Shown one piece after another: positions 1 through 7,299 of a stretch of 15,131 bases of DNA. Each line of letters starts with the position of its first letter. Position 1 is the first letter of the stretch. Under the pieces are notes generated by a model. The model was not told the DNA's origin. It saw only the letters and a program-made list of their open reading frames with translations, and ran no database searches. The translations under genes and the position numbers were made by a program. Origin of the DNA: Baffinella frigidus (taxonomy: Eukaryota > Cryptophyceae > Cryptomonadales > Baffinellaceae); assembly GCA_026770585.1 (NCBI GenBank), contig MU646460.1, positions 295,215 to 310,345 of the forward strand, written 5' to 3'.

Positions 1-80
1 GCGGGAGAGGGGTATTGATTGGGCGGGGAGGGGCAGTGGTTGATGAGGGGAAGGTGCCACACACGGGGCAGGATGTGTCG

Positions 81-207
81 TACAGGGGTACCTCGCTCAC
101 AAGAAACTGCCCCCCCCCCCTAGGACCACCATAGGGCCCTAGGCATGGTCCTCCTGTAGGGTCCTAGCTAGGGGGAGGCGGTTTCTTATGAGCGAGGTAC
201 CCCTGTA
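81..207. mobile_element. FB-A foldback element, copy 1
   Basis: Near-palindromic 127-bp element. The left end TACAGGGGTACCTCGCTCAC pairs with the right end GAGCGAGGTACCCCTGTA, around a core rich in CCTAGG and GGGCCC. There is no coding capacity, so it is a non-autonomous, MITE-like element. The outermost TA pair is the likely target duplication, as shown by the nested copy at 4563-4684. Bases 1-80 to its left are G-rich with nothing recognisable. Confidence 0.85.
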
Positions 208-233
208 GGCGAAGGAGAGGGCGGGAATGCATG

Positions 234-351
234 GATACCTCGCTCATAAGAACGCGCCACCACCTAGGACCCTACAGTATGCCTATGCCTACTAGGGCCC
301 TGTGGTGGTCCTGGGAGGGGGGCGCTTTCTTATGAGCGAGGTACCCCTGTA
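234..351. mobile_element. FB-A foldback element, copy 2
   Basis: Same family as 81-207. The left arm is damaged at its tip (GATACCTCGCTCATAAGAA replaces the TACAGGGG end), while the right arm to CCCCTGTA is intact. The core is CCTAGGACCCTACAGTATG followed by GGGCCC. Confidence 0.8.
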
Positions 352-431
352 GGCCGAGCAGAGAGAGGACCGATGATTTCAAACGTTTTGTATTCCCAGT
401 AGTAAATGCGCCCGGCGCTTTCTCTCTTCAC

Positions 432-639
432 TACAGGGGTACCTCGCTCACAAGAAACCGCCCCCCCCCTACTGTAGTACCAGCGTAGGGCCCTAGGCAT
501 GGTCCTACTGTAGGGTCCTAGTAGGGGTGGGGCAGTTTCTTATGAGCGAGGTACCTAGGACCCTACAGTAGGACCATGCCTAGGGCCCTACGGTGGTACT
601 AGGGGGGGGGCAGTTTCTTATGAGCGAGGTACCCCTGTA
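432..639. mobile_element. FB-A composite: two cores, three arms
   Basis: Starts with a full left arm and core, reaches a right arm that stops at GCGAGGTACC (about 555), then goes directly into a second core (CCTAGGACCCTACAGTAGG) and a complete right arm ending CCCCTGTA. The order arm-core-arm-core-arm fits recombination between two copies, or insertion with loss of one terminus. Confidence 0.8.
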
Positions 640-655
640 CCGGGACCTAGCATGC

Positions 656-804
656 TTATCTCAGAAAACGAGTTCTAAAACTCGTTTTCTTAAGTCAATT
701 CTTTACAATTTTGTCAACTTATGCGGAGAGTAAAGAATAAGTTGACGAATTTGTAGGGAAATTGACTTAAGAAAACGAGTTTGAGAACTCGTTTTCTGAG
801 ATAA
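656..804. mobile_element. FB-B foldback element with ATGC target duplication
   Basis: 149-bp imperfect palindrome with ends TTATCTCAG and CTGAGATAA. Each arm carries a smaller hairpin (GAAAACGAGTT with AACTCGTTTTC), and the inner arms AAGTTGACGAATTTGTAGG pair back. It is flanked by ATGC at 652-655 and 805-808, a 4-bp target-site duplication. A second copy at 11623-11772 confirms the ends. Confidence 0.88.
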
Positions 805-925
805 ATGCGCCTCGATGCGCCTTGCACTCCTTCAAGATGGACCTCGAAGCCCTGAGCGCTTGAGGGGGGGTGGGGGGGGACTCGAAACCCCGGGAAGCCT
901 TGTAGGTTTGTCCTAGGCTCATGTG

Positions 926-1046
926 TACAGGGGCACCTCGCGCATAAAAAACAGCACCCCCCTAGGACCCTACAGTAGGACCATGCCTAGGGTCCTATGG
1001 TGGTCCTAGGGGGGGGGGCGGTTCTTATGAGCGAGGTAACCCTGTA
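926..1046. mobile_element. FB-A foldback element, copy 4
   Basis: TACAGGGGCACCTCGCGCAT at the left pairs with ATGAGCGAGGTAACCCTGTA at the right around the usual CCTAGG core. It lies about 230 bp beyond the stop codon of the 1276-1794 reading frame. Confidence 0.85.
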
Positions 1047-1229
1047 GGTGCAGTAGGCTCCAACGGAACGGGGGGGGCTATGTTCAAGCAGGCCCGGTAA
1101 GTAAACGCGCAGGTGTGCGTGGTGACACGCACAGGAGCCCTGTTCGGAGGGGTGGGTGAGAGAACTGGGTGGAAGAACTTGAGGAGGCGATGGAGGAGCC
1201 CAGCGCCTTTTGCGCCTTGCCCCAACGCT

Positions 1230-1271
1230 GTAGCAATGCGACCATCAAACGTAGCAATGCGACCATCAGAC
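1230..1271. repeat. 21-bp tandem duplication
   Basis: Two adjacent copies of GTAGCAATGCGACCATCA followed by AAC or GAC, period 21. It lies just downstream of the stop of the minus-strand frame 1276-1794. Confidence 0.75.
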
Positions 1272-1275
1272 GTTC

Positions 1276-1794
1276 TCACCATGGAGAGCTACGCGCATGC
1301 GGTGTAGGGGTGTGGGGGTTGCTTTCCTCAGAATCGTCGTCGGGATCGACTTCCACCGTCTTGTCCATGCCGCGGTAGGCGTCTTTGTTCGGTTTTATCT
1401 TTTTCTCGCGGTTGTCAAGGTTGTTGAGATCCTCAGGGTTCTCGATGCAGGGGTCCCCGTAGGCGTCAAGGTTCCTCTTGAGTTGGTCCGCGTAGTTGTC
1501 CATGTCGCCATCGGTCGCGACATCCTCGGGGTTGTCCATGCTGAAGCCGTCCGGGTTCCGATTCCCACTGGGAAACCCGCCGTCAAAACCACTCATCAGA
1601 AGAGGCGTGTGTGAGGAGCGGAGGCGGAGGCTCGCCGCGCGCAGGCGAAGGGCGGGGAACGTGGTCCGGAACGTGGGGACGAAGGAACTCGACGGGACCA
1701 TCAGCAGCGCCAGGCAGGCCACGCCCAGCAGTGACGAAGGAGGGGGCATGGATGAGGTTTCGCCTTCTGCCAAAAAAACGAGAGGGGGTGTCAC
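1276..1794 (-). CDS. Candidate plastid-targeted protein of unknown function
   Basis: A single open frame of 172 codons on the minus strand. A second Met at residue 16 (codon at 1749-1747) is the better start, because MPPPSSLLGVACLALLMVP is a short hydrophobic signal-like stretch. It is followed by SSSFVPTF and an Arg/Ser-rich, acid-free segment (to about residue 62). That order, signal peptide then a Phe-containing ASAFAP-like motif then a basic transit region, is the known two-part leader of complex-plastid proteins; applying it here is inference. The predicted mature part (about residues 66-172) is hydrophilic and acidic, with NPEDVATDGDMDNYADQLKR, a similar NPEDLNNLDNREKKIKPNK, and a DPDDDSEES tail. 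No known domain is recognised. The frame may be only one exon, and chance in GC-rich DNA cannot be excluded, but the composition looks protein-like. Confidence 0.55.
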   Translation of the reverse strand: MTPPLVFLAEGETSSMPPPSSLLGVACLALLMVPSSSFVPTFRTTFPALRLRAASLRLRSSHTPLLMSGFDGGFPSGNRNPDGFSMDNPEDVATDGDMDNYADQLKRNLDAYGDPCIENPEDLNNLDNREKKIKPNKDAYRGMDKTVEVDPDDDSEESNPHTPTPHARSSPW

Positions 1795-1883
1795 ATGAAG
1801 ACAGAGAGCAATTTTGACGCGCGGGGTACAACCAGCACAGGGGTCCTCAAGAGTGTGCAGTGTTCCAGTTCACCCAACAGGTC

Positions 1884-2072
1884 ATGGGGTCAACTTGCGC
1901 ACCTTGTTGCCAGTTTGATGCACCTCCTTGGGGCGAACTTTTGACGTCCTTTTGACTAGCTCGGAGGGGAGGCAATTGCAAAAGTCAACTTCTATGTTTC
2001 TGCCAAAAATATGTCAACTTAAGGTCGGTGTTGATAAACCGGCCACTGTTTTGACTTTTTGTTTGACCCCAT
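1884..2072. repeat. Possible degenerate foldback
   Basis: ATGGGGTCAA at the left is the exact inverse of TTGACCCCAT at the right. Several GTCAACTT or TTTTGAC motifs lie between them. The arms are short and no clear target duplication is visible, so this is tentative. Confidence 0.35.
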
Positions 2073-2126
2073 TACGTCTAAAGTGGCCGTTGAAAATCCT
2101 AAATCGGTCCTCACGGCGGTCGCACC

Positions 2127-3018
2127 ATGTTCCAGTTGCTGCTCCTCCAGAAGCTGACCCTCGGCGACAAAGTCGACCCGAGCCTCAGTGTGAGTCCTCC
2201 TGCCACCTTTCTCGCTCCTCTTCCAGTTTCCCCTGCCACTCTCCCTGCACCAATTTCATCAGCCAACAAACTCTAAAACGTGAATCCTAACATAGGAAGA
2301 TAACGTATTCCCTTGATCCTAACCTGAGGCTTGTATCCCCTTGATCCTAACCTGTGGATATGGTCTGTGCGGCAGGGCGCGCGTGACCTCTACGTCCAGA
2401 TGGGCCCGCCTCCCAACGTACCCACCCGCCCTTGCCCCATAATCCACAGCTGTGGGAATAGTCCTGAGTTGGTGCTCATGCTTGGAGCCGGTTGAGACCG
2501 CACGGGTGGGGCTAGGGGCGGCAGACTCGACAGGCATGGAGATTTTTCTCGCACACCAGGTCGACACGTGCAGAGAAGGTTGCCGGCACGTTGGCCATGC
2601 TGGCACCAGCCATAGCCGGGACGGGTTGCACGCTGCCCGGGGGGATGCCATCGTCGCCGGTGTAGCTTCCTGTGCGTCATCCAGACCCGACCGCACGCAC
2701 ACGACGACTGAGGCTGACTGCTCTCCTCGTACAGATGAAGGGGCCCTGGCACCCTGGGATGTTCGGCGCCACCAAGAAGCAACAAAATGCCGAGGTAAAC
2801 TTCTTAGTACCCGGATCTGGTTTTAGATTCGTAACGTGGCTCGTTCTGGTACAAATAATAAAACTAACGGGGCTATCAGTGACTTGTAGCCCCGTTAGTT
2901 TTATTATGTGTACCAGAACGAGCCACTTTACGAATCTAAAACCAGATCCGGGTACTACGAAACTCCCCTCCTTACATCCTTACAGGGGCTTCTGCCCCCC
3001 CCTCTTTTCCAGCTCTGA
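2127..3018 (+). CDS. Candidate small four-exon gene, function unknown
   Basis: Four short segments join in phase 0 through GT-AG introns. Exon 1 is 2127-2189 (starts MFQLLLLQKL, donor GTGAGT). Exon 2 is 2376-2417 (GARDLYVQMGPPPN, acceptor GTGCGGCAG). Exon 3 is 2735-2794 (MKGPWHPGMFGATKKQQ, acceptor CTCGTACAG, donor GTAAAC). Exon 4 is 2986-3018 (GLLPPPLFQL then TGA, acceptor CCTTACAG). A CCTAAC branch-site-like motif lies before exon 2, and AATAAA is 33 bases past the stop. The 65-residue product is rich in Pro and Gln and is not recognised; upstream exons may be missing, with exon 1 possibly starting at an acceptor inside 2127-2135. Intron 3 is almost filled by a foldback. Other overlapping frames here are longer but ignore these splice signals. 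The model is inference; RNA could overturn it. Confidence 0.42.
2305..2360 (+). repeat. 28-bp tandem duplication containing CCTAAC
   Basis: GTATTCCCTTGATCCTAACC and GTATCCCCTTGATCCTAACC begin 28 bases apart. The second lies just before the exon 2 acceptor of the candidate gene at 2127-3018, so a branch-site region seems to be duplicated. Confidence 0.6.
2806..2956. mobile_element. Long-arm foldback element
   Basis: Arms of about 70 bp are inverse and nearly identical: AGTACCCGGATCTGGTTTTA at the left, and TAAAACCAGATCCGGGTACT at the right. They leave a loop of about 11 bases (TCAGTGACTTG). TA occurs at both termini, compatible with a TA target. There is no other copy in the window. It occupies most of the inferred intron 2795-2985. 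Confidence 0.85.
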
Positions 3019-3050
3019 ACATGCGCTTTCCGCGGTCGTACTATCTCATG

Positions 3051-3056
3051 AATAAA
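3051..3056 (+). promoter_or_regulatory. Possible AATAAA polyadenylation signal
   Basis: AATAAA 33 bases after the TGA of the candidate plus-strand gene. The hexamer is short and could be chance; its position is the only support. Confidence 0.35.
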
Positions 3057-3131
3057 TGCTGCTTTCCCACTAACCGGATAAAATCACTTGCTGCTCAATC
3101 GGATGCCTCCGTAGGCTGGGACCTCCCCCGT

Positions 3132-3236
3132 TATCCCTTAAGTGACCAGGCCTCCAAATTTGAGGGCCTAGAGGTCCTAGGCAGGTCCTAGGGCCCTACC
3201 GTAGGGCGTATGAGCCTACTGGGCACTTAAGGGATA
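3132..3236. mobile_element. FB-C foldback element, copy 1
   Basis: Ends TATCCCTTAAGTGACCAG and GGGCACTTAAGGGATA. The core contains AGGTCCTAGG, GGGCCC and TACCGTAGGGCGTATGAG. TA at each end is the likely target duplication. Confidence 0.85.
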
Positions 3237-3290
3237 GCCTAGCGGGAAAGCTGTCTCGTCAGCGGAAAGAATCCTCGCTCGCCTTGAATC

Positions 3291-3368
3291 GACCCTACAG
3301 TAGGGCTCCTAGGGGGGAGGGGGCGATTTCTTGTGAGCGAGGTACAGTCAAGGTTGTTAGTAAAATCC
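3291..3368. mobile_element. FB-A-like relic, right half, uninterrupted core
   Basis: CCCTACAGTAGGGCTCCTAG followed by a right arm ending GTGAGCGAGGTACAGTC. The left arm is missing or very degraded. It matches the outer element at 4513-4727 and continues past it (CAAGGTTGTTAGT), so both descend from one subfamily. It is the empty-site reference for the nested insertion at 4563. Bases 3369-3560 to its right hold nothing recognised. Confidence 0.7.
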
Positions 3369-3564
3369 TCGATGTTTGAGAGGTTTCAGATATCCACCAG
3401 TCGTTTGAAGGCACGTGTTTTGATCGTTATCATTGCCCGGATTTGTACCACGGGGGTGTCGGTTTCCAATTCCCCCCCAGTACACAACACGCAGAACCAA
3501 AACGGCCAAAATAATCTAATTTCGGAGGACGGTTGGATGCACCCTAGTACGTGGACCACTAATT

Positions 3565-3725
3565 TAATCCCGCCAGGTATTTAATTTAAACGCTCGGCGG
3601 AGTTCCCCATACAACGAAAATTACTACACAAGCGACAAAAGAGTCGTGTCCGAAAGATCATGTGTAGTAATTTTCGTACATTTTGGGAACTCCCGAGCAT
3701 TTGATTTAAATACCTGACCGGATGA
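3565..3725. mobile_element. FB-D foldback element with AATT target duplication
   Basis: 161 bp. The end TAATCCCGCCAGGTATTT pairs with AAATACCTGACCGGATGA. Inner arms ACGAAAATTACTACACA and TGTGTAGTAATTTTCGT also pair. AATT at 3561-3564 and 3726-3729 flanks it directly, a 4-bp target duplication. Confidence 0.92.
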
Positions 3726-3756
3726 AATTACCGCATTTTTCCTGTGCATCAGAGAC

Positions 3757-3861
3757 TATCCCTTAAGTGCCCAGTAGGCGCATACGCCCTACCGTAGGGC
3801 CCTAGGACCTGCCTAGGACTTCTTGACGATCAAATTTGACCGGCTGGCCACTTGAGGGATA
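3757..3861. mobile_element. FB-C foldback element, copy 2
   Basis: TATCCCTTAAGTGCCCAG at the left and CCACTTGAGGGATA at the right. The asymmetric core is inverted relative to copy 1 (GGCGCATACGCCCTACCG near the left end). Confidence 0.85.
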
Positions 3862-3927
3862 TAACGAATGTGGCGTTTCCGCAGGCGCACTGCATGGGCT
3901 ACTGCTGATCGGCATGCCGGGAAGTGA

Positions 3928-4089
3928 ATAGGGTAACGGCCTGAAAATGGGGTAGTTAGGCCTACGGCATCGCCTAGGACCTCCTACCGTAGGCCGGGAC
4001 TTTTTGGTCCCAGGATCCCTCGGCCTACGGTAGAAGGTCCTAGGCGATGCCGTAGGCCTAACTATCCAATTTTCAGGCCGTTAGCCTAT
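3928..4089. mobile_element. FB-E foldback element, copy 1
   Basis: Left end ATAGGGTAACGGCCTGAAAA and right end TTTTCAGGCCGTTAGCCTAT. Inner arms TAGGCCTACGGCATCGCC pair with GGCGATGCCGTAGGCCTA. The centre is GGGACTTTTTGGTCCC. A second copy is at 13871-14032. Confidence 0.9.
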
Positions 4090-4195
4090 GAAAGTGCAGG
4101 CGGTGCGGGCAGCGGGGGGTAGACCGAGCGGTTGGGAGAGTGGTGCGGGGCGGTGTTGTTGTGTGATGAAGTTTCAAGGACCGTGGATGCCTCGA

Positions 4196-4357
4196 CGCGG
4201 TGTCTCCGGTGAGGACTGCACTCTGAACCAGAACATTTCGCTGAAGTCAACTCCCGCTGCAACCACATCATTAAGTCAAATGCCGGCTCCCAGAGCCGGT
4301 CCATCTAAACGAAATGGCAACTTACTGCCGAGGATCAGCTTTGTTGACTTGAGGTGA
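4196..4357 (+). repeat. FB-G dispersed repeat, copy 1
   Basis: Matches the reverse complement of about 13434-13585. Shared blocks in order are CAGAACATTTCGC, AAGTCAACTCCC, TTAAGTCAAATGCC, GGTCCATCTAAACGAAA and GTTGACTT.AGGTGA. The AAGTCAACT and GTTGACTT ends are inverse, so it is itself a foldback. The plus-strand frame across it (4088-4357) is probably incidental. Bases 4090-4195 hold nothing recognised. Confidence 0.7.
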
Positions 4358-4512
4358 AAGATCCTGGCTGGCAGTGGACTGGGCGGGAGTGGCCAGCTCT
4401 CTTTTGGACCCACCTCCAAAACATCACACTGTGCTGGGATTGCTCTAGAATATGTACACCCACGTGCCTAGGATGGTCCCAAGGCTCCTAGAAGTTGTCC
4501 TAGGCTGGGCCA

Positions 4513-4727
4513 TACAGGGTTACCTCCCTCATAAGAAAGCGCCTGCTCCTAGGACCCCACAGTACAGGGGTACCTCTCTCATAAGAAACCGCCCCCCCCC
4601 CTAGGACCACCATAGGGCCCTAGGCATGGTCCTACTGTAGGGTCCTAGGGGGTGGCGGTTTCTTATGAGCGAGGTACCCCTGTAGGGCTCCTAGGGGGGA
4701 GGAGGCGATTTCTTATGAGCGAGGTAC
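4513..4727. mobile_element. Older FB-A-like element, split by a younger copy
   Basis: Left half 4513-4562 (TACAGGGTTACCTCCCTCAT to CCCCACAG) and right half 4685-4727 (GGGCTCCTAGG to GCGAGGTACAGTC) are separated by a complete FB-A copy. Removing that copy and one TA rebuilds CACAGTAGGGCTCC, the uninterrupted form seen near 3297. Bases 4728-4912 to the right hold nothing recognised. Confidence 0.82.
4563..4684. mobile_element. FB-A foldback element nested in an older relative
   Basis: Complete copy, TACAGGGGTACCTCTCTCAT to GCGAGGTACCCCTGTA. The flanking TA at 4563-4564 and 4683-4684 is the target duplication, established by comparison with the uninterrupted relative at 3291-3345. Confidence 0.9.
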
Positions 4728-4912
4728 AGTCAAGGTTGTTAGTGAAAGCCCCGATATTTTCATGAACCACACGATGAACTACGAACCTTGCATCAAAAGT
4801 CGACTTGCCTTGATACAATTAACTTCAGATATTTTCTGGTGCAATTTTGTCACGTGCAGGGCTGACTCGAAATAAAGTTCACACAATACAAGGTCACACA
4901 CTGGACACTCCG

Positions 4913-5008
4913 ATGTGGACGTTAATTATTCAACGTCCGCACACTGACTGTTTTTCTGCGGACGTTAAATTCACCGTCCGCACTCTGACTGTTTTTTTTG
5001 TGGACGTT
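4913..5008. repeat. Hairpin minisatellite, block 1
   Basis: About two and a half units of a repeat of roughly 40-45 bp. Each unit can fold, because AACGTCCGCA at its start is inverse to TGCGGACGTT at its end, with ACTGACTG in the loop. Block 2 lies at 5161-5270. An 84-bp AT-richer spacer with AATAAA (about 5055) follows. Confidence 0.8.
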
Positions 5009-5160
5009 AATACAGCGAAAAAATCTCTGGCTCAGAGGAAGGTTGCACGGGTCTAATAAAGAACAGCCCAGCTGATCGCGTGTCTTGGTTCATGCACATG
5101 CACTGAATTTGTCGTCTGCACACACCCGTTTTCGCGAACCTTGCTGAATTTAAGGCCCAT

Positions 5161-5270
5161 TTAACGTCCGCGCACTGACTGCTTTTCTGCGGACGTTAAA
5201 TCTAACGTCCGCACACTGACTGCTTTTCTGCTGACGTTAAATTTAACGTCCGCACACTGACTGCTCAAAA
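5161..5270. repeat. Hairpin minisatellite, block 2
   Basis: Units AACGTCCGCACACTGACTG then CTTTTCTGCGGACGTTAAAT, repeated two and a half times and cut off in the third unit at ACTGACTGCTC. One unit has CTGACGTT in place of CGGACGTT. Bases 5009-5160 between the blocks show no gene. Confidence 0.82.
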
Positions 5271-5274
5271 CACC

Positions 5275-5360
5275 CGCTAGGTCCACTATAGGACCCAAGA
5301 CATGGTCCTCCTGTAGGGTCCTAGGGGGAGGCGCTTTCTTATGAGCGAGGTACCCCTGTA
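5275..5360. mobile_element. FB-A foldback, left arm missing
   Basis: Core GCTAGGTCCACTATAGGACC to a complete right arm GAGCGAGGTACCCCTGTA. The left arm is absent and is replaced by the end of the hairpin minisatellite. Orphan CCTAGG core sequence lies at 5421-5470. Confidence 0.75.
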
Positions 5361-5528
5361 GGACCTAGGATCCCAGCAAGGGGAACTCTCAAGTATCATA
5401 TCATATGTTTACTCATGTCTCTAGGGGGTCCTAGGCTCCTAGGGAAAGGCCTACCGTAGGACCCTAGGGCGTTGCGTGTCCATATTATCCCCTGTACGAT
5501 CGTACCCGGTACTCGTACGGAGGTACGA

Positions 5529-5650
5529 TACAGGGGTACCTCTCTCATAAGAAAGCGCCTTCCCCTAGGACCTTACAGTAGGACCATGCCTGGGGCCCTA
5601 TGGTGGCCCTAGGGGGGGCGGCGGTTTCTTATGGGCGAGGTACCCCTGTA
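5529..5650. mobile_element. FB-A foldback element, copy near 5.6 kb
   Basis: TACAGGGGTACCTCTCTCAT to GGGCGAGGTACCCCTGTA with the usual core. Just before it (5491-5530) are small palindromes of GTACGATCGTAC type. Confidence 0.85.
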
Positions 5651-5949
5651 TCGGCCGAGAAGACGCGAACAGTCCGAGCTTGTACCCCGTGGTTGCCCCT
5701 TTAGGTCTTTTAAATTGTAGGAGGTGGAGTTAGAATCCATCCGGAAAATGCTCGTATGAGCGGCCGACACGGGGTACAGTAAGTGGCACAATCCGTAGCA
5801 TGTGCGGCGCTGACGCTGGTTGTTTGGCAATAAATTATCAATCTCTCTCTGCTCAAAAGTGTGTGACCTTAATTTCGAGTCAGCCCTGTACCCCTGTACT
5901 GGTGTACCTCCAACACAAGACGCTGCTCATCTTCTATGACCACCCGTCG
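5651..5949. other. Unassigned interval
   Basis: No gene recognised. TGTACCCCGTG (about 5680) is inverse to CACGGGGTACA (about 5769), an 11-bp pair about 90 bp apart. An AATAAA occurs near 5830 on the plus strand. Short frames here are not convincing. Confidence 0.5.
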
Positions 5950-5953
5950 GATC

Positions 5954-6114
5954 TCATCCGGTCAGGTATTTAATTTAAATGCTCGGCGGAGTTCCCCATA
6001 CAACGAAAATTACTACACACGCGATAAAAGACTCGTGTCCAAAAGATCATGTGTAGTAATTTTCGTACGTTCGGGGAATTCCAGAGCATTTGATTTCAAT
6101 ACCTGACCGGATTA
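5954..6114. mobile_element. FB-D foldback element with GATC target duplication
   Basis: 161 bp, the same length as the copy at 3565. Ends are TCATCCGGTCAGGTATTTAA and CAATACCTGACCGGATTA. It is flanked by GATC at 5950-5953 and 6115-6118. Confidence 0.92.
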
Positions 6115-6190
6115 GATCCTAGGGGTAGGCCTGTTGTGGGTGTTCAGTGGGGGGGTAATATGCGAGTGACGGCAGGATTGGATACACGTG

Positions 6191-6313
6191 TACAGGGGTA
6201 CCTCGCTCGTAAGAAACCGCCCCCCCCCCTTAGGACCTCCATAGGGCCCTAGGCATAGCCCTACTGTAGGGTCCTAGGGGGTGGCGGTTTCTTATGAGCG
6301 AGGTACCCCTGTA
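6191..6313. mobile_element. FB-A foldback element, copy near 6.2 kb
   Basis: TACAGGGGTACCTCGCTCGT to GAGCGAGGTACCCCTGTA around the CCTAGG/GGGCCC core. Confidence 0.87.
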
Positions 6314-6383
6314 CCACCGCAAACAATGTCCTGGGTGTGTCAGATCGGATCTCGCGCGAGAAGCGACCGACGCTCTGTGCTTG

Positions 6384-6487
6384 TATCCCTTAGGTGACCA
6401 GTAGGCTCATACGCTCTACCGTAGGGCCCCAGGACCTGCCCAGGGCTTCCACGGGCGATTATTCACCCGTTGGTCACTCAAGGGGTA
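6384..6487. mobile_element. FB-C foldback element, copy 3
   Basis: TATCCCTTAGGTGACCAG at the left and TGGTCACTCAAGGGGTA at the right. The core (GGCTCATACGCTCTACCG) has the orientation of copy 2. Confidence 0.82.
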
Positions 6488-6490
6488 TCA

Positions 6491-6525
6491 TACAGGCACC
6501 TCGCTCACAAGGAGGAGCACCCCCC
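6491..6525. mobile_element. FB-A fragment, left arm only
   Basis: TACAGGCACCTCGCTCACAA, then CACCCCCC, then unrelated sequence. It sits three bases from the end of an FB-C element. Confidence 0.55.
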
Positions 6526-6636
6526 GGCTCTGTACGCAGCTTCATCCAAACGCTTCAATATTACTAGTAACAACGAATTGTCTTGTAATTTTCGTTGCCA
6601 CATTCTCAAAGAAAAATAGGGTTCCCCGTGTAAAGC

Positions 6637-6690
6637 TGTGTTTGGGGCCGTTTCGCTCTTTACTGTGTTTGGGGCCGTTTCGCTCTTTAC
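6637..6690. repeat. 27-bp tandem duplication
   Basis: Two exact adjacent copies beginning TGTGTTTGGGGCCGTTTCGC and ending CTCTTTAC. The surrounding 6526-6750 shows no gene. An ATTTTCGTTGCC segment near 6588 weakly recalls the inner arm of FB-D. Confidence 0.85.
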
Positions 6691-6800
6691 TCTTTACTGA
6701 TTCCGCCAGCAAGTTCCACCCCCGAAAAAGGACAATGCACTTACGACGCACATGTAGGTAATAACCCATGCTCAACACCACACCACACCGCACTGCGCTC

Positions 6801-6921
6801 TACAGGGTTACCTCGCTCATAAGAAACCGCCCCCACCTAGGACCCTACAGTGGGACCATGCCTAGGGCCCTATGGTGGTCCTGGGGGGGGGGCGTTTTCT
6901 TATGAGCGAGGTACCCCTGTA
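6801..6921. mobile_element. FB-A foldback element with duplicated flanks
   Basis: TACAGGGTTACCTCGCTCAT to GAGCGAGGTACCCCTGTA. About 45-50 bp are repeated on both sides: GTAGGTAATAACCCATGCTC to CACTGCGCTC at about 6753-6800 and again from 6920 to 6960. Confidence 0.87.
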
Positions 6922-6991
6922 GGTAATAACCCATGCTCAACAACACAGCGCACTGCGCTCTACGGCTCTCTAACTGCTCTCTACTGCTCTG

Positions 6992-7095
6992 TATCCCTTA
7001 AGTGACCAGACCTCCAATTTTGGGGGCCTGAGGTCCTAGGCTGGTCCTAGGGCCCTACGGTAGGGCGTATGAGCCTACTGGCCACTTAAGGGATA
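6992..7095. mobile_element. FB-C foldback element, copy 4
   Basis: TATCCCTTAAGTGACCAG to CTGGCCACTTAAGGGATA with the core orientation of copy 1 (GGGCGTATGAGCC near the right end). Confidence 0.87.
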
Positions 7096-7148
7096 CTGTG
7101 ATTCACCGTGAAATTCTAAAGTAGTGTACCTCTAACTTACCGTTTCTC

Positions 7149-7269
7149 TACAGGGGTACCTCCCACCAAGAAACCTGCCCCCCCCCTAGGACCACCGCAG
7201 GGCCCTAGGCATAGGCCTGCTGTAGGGTCCTAGGGGGGGGCGGTTTCTTATGAGCGAGGTGCCCCTGTA
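7149..7269. mobile_element. FB-A foldback just downstream of the peptidase stop codon
   Basis: TACAGGGGTACCTCCCACCA to GAGCGAGGTGCCCCTGTA. It ends 30 bases from the stop codon of the minus-strand peptidase gene, so it probably lies in the 3' untranslated region and would form a strong RNA hairpin there. Confidence 0.85.
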
Positions 7270-7299
7270 CAGCGTCTATGTCTTCCTCTCTCCTCTTTC

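Noticed and set aside
2319-2826. Several 120-131 residue frames on both strands
   Set aside because: They overlap each other in GC-rich DNA, ignore good splice signals, and two run into the foldback at 2806. A weak alternative frame on the minus strand (about 2535-2690) looked protein-like but had no splice support.
4088-4357. 89-residue plus-strand frame as a gene
   Set aside because: Most of it is the dispersed FB-G repeat, and the remainder shows no splice or family support.
81-7269. CRISPR array
   Set aside because: The repeats are long palindromes with target duplications and irregular spacing, not short repeats with uniform unique spacers.
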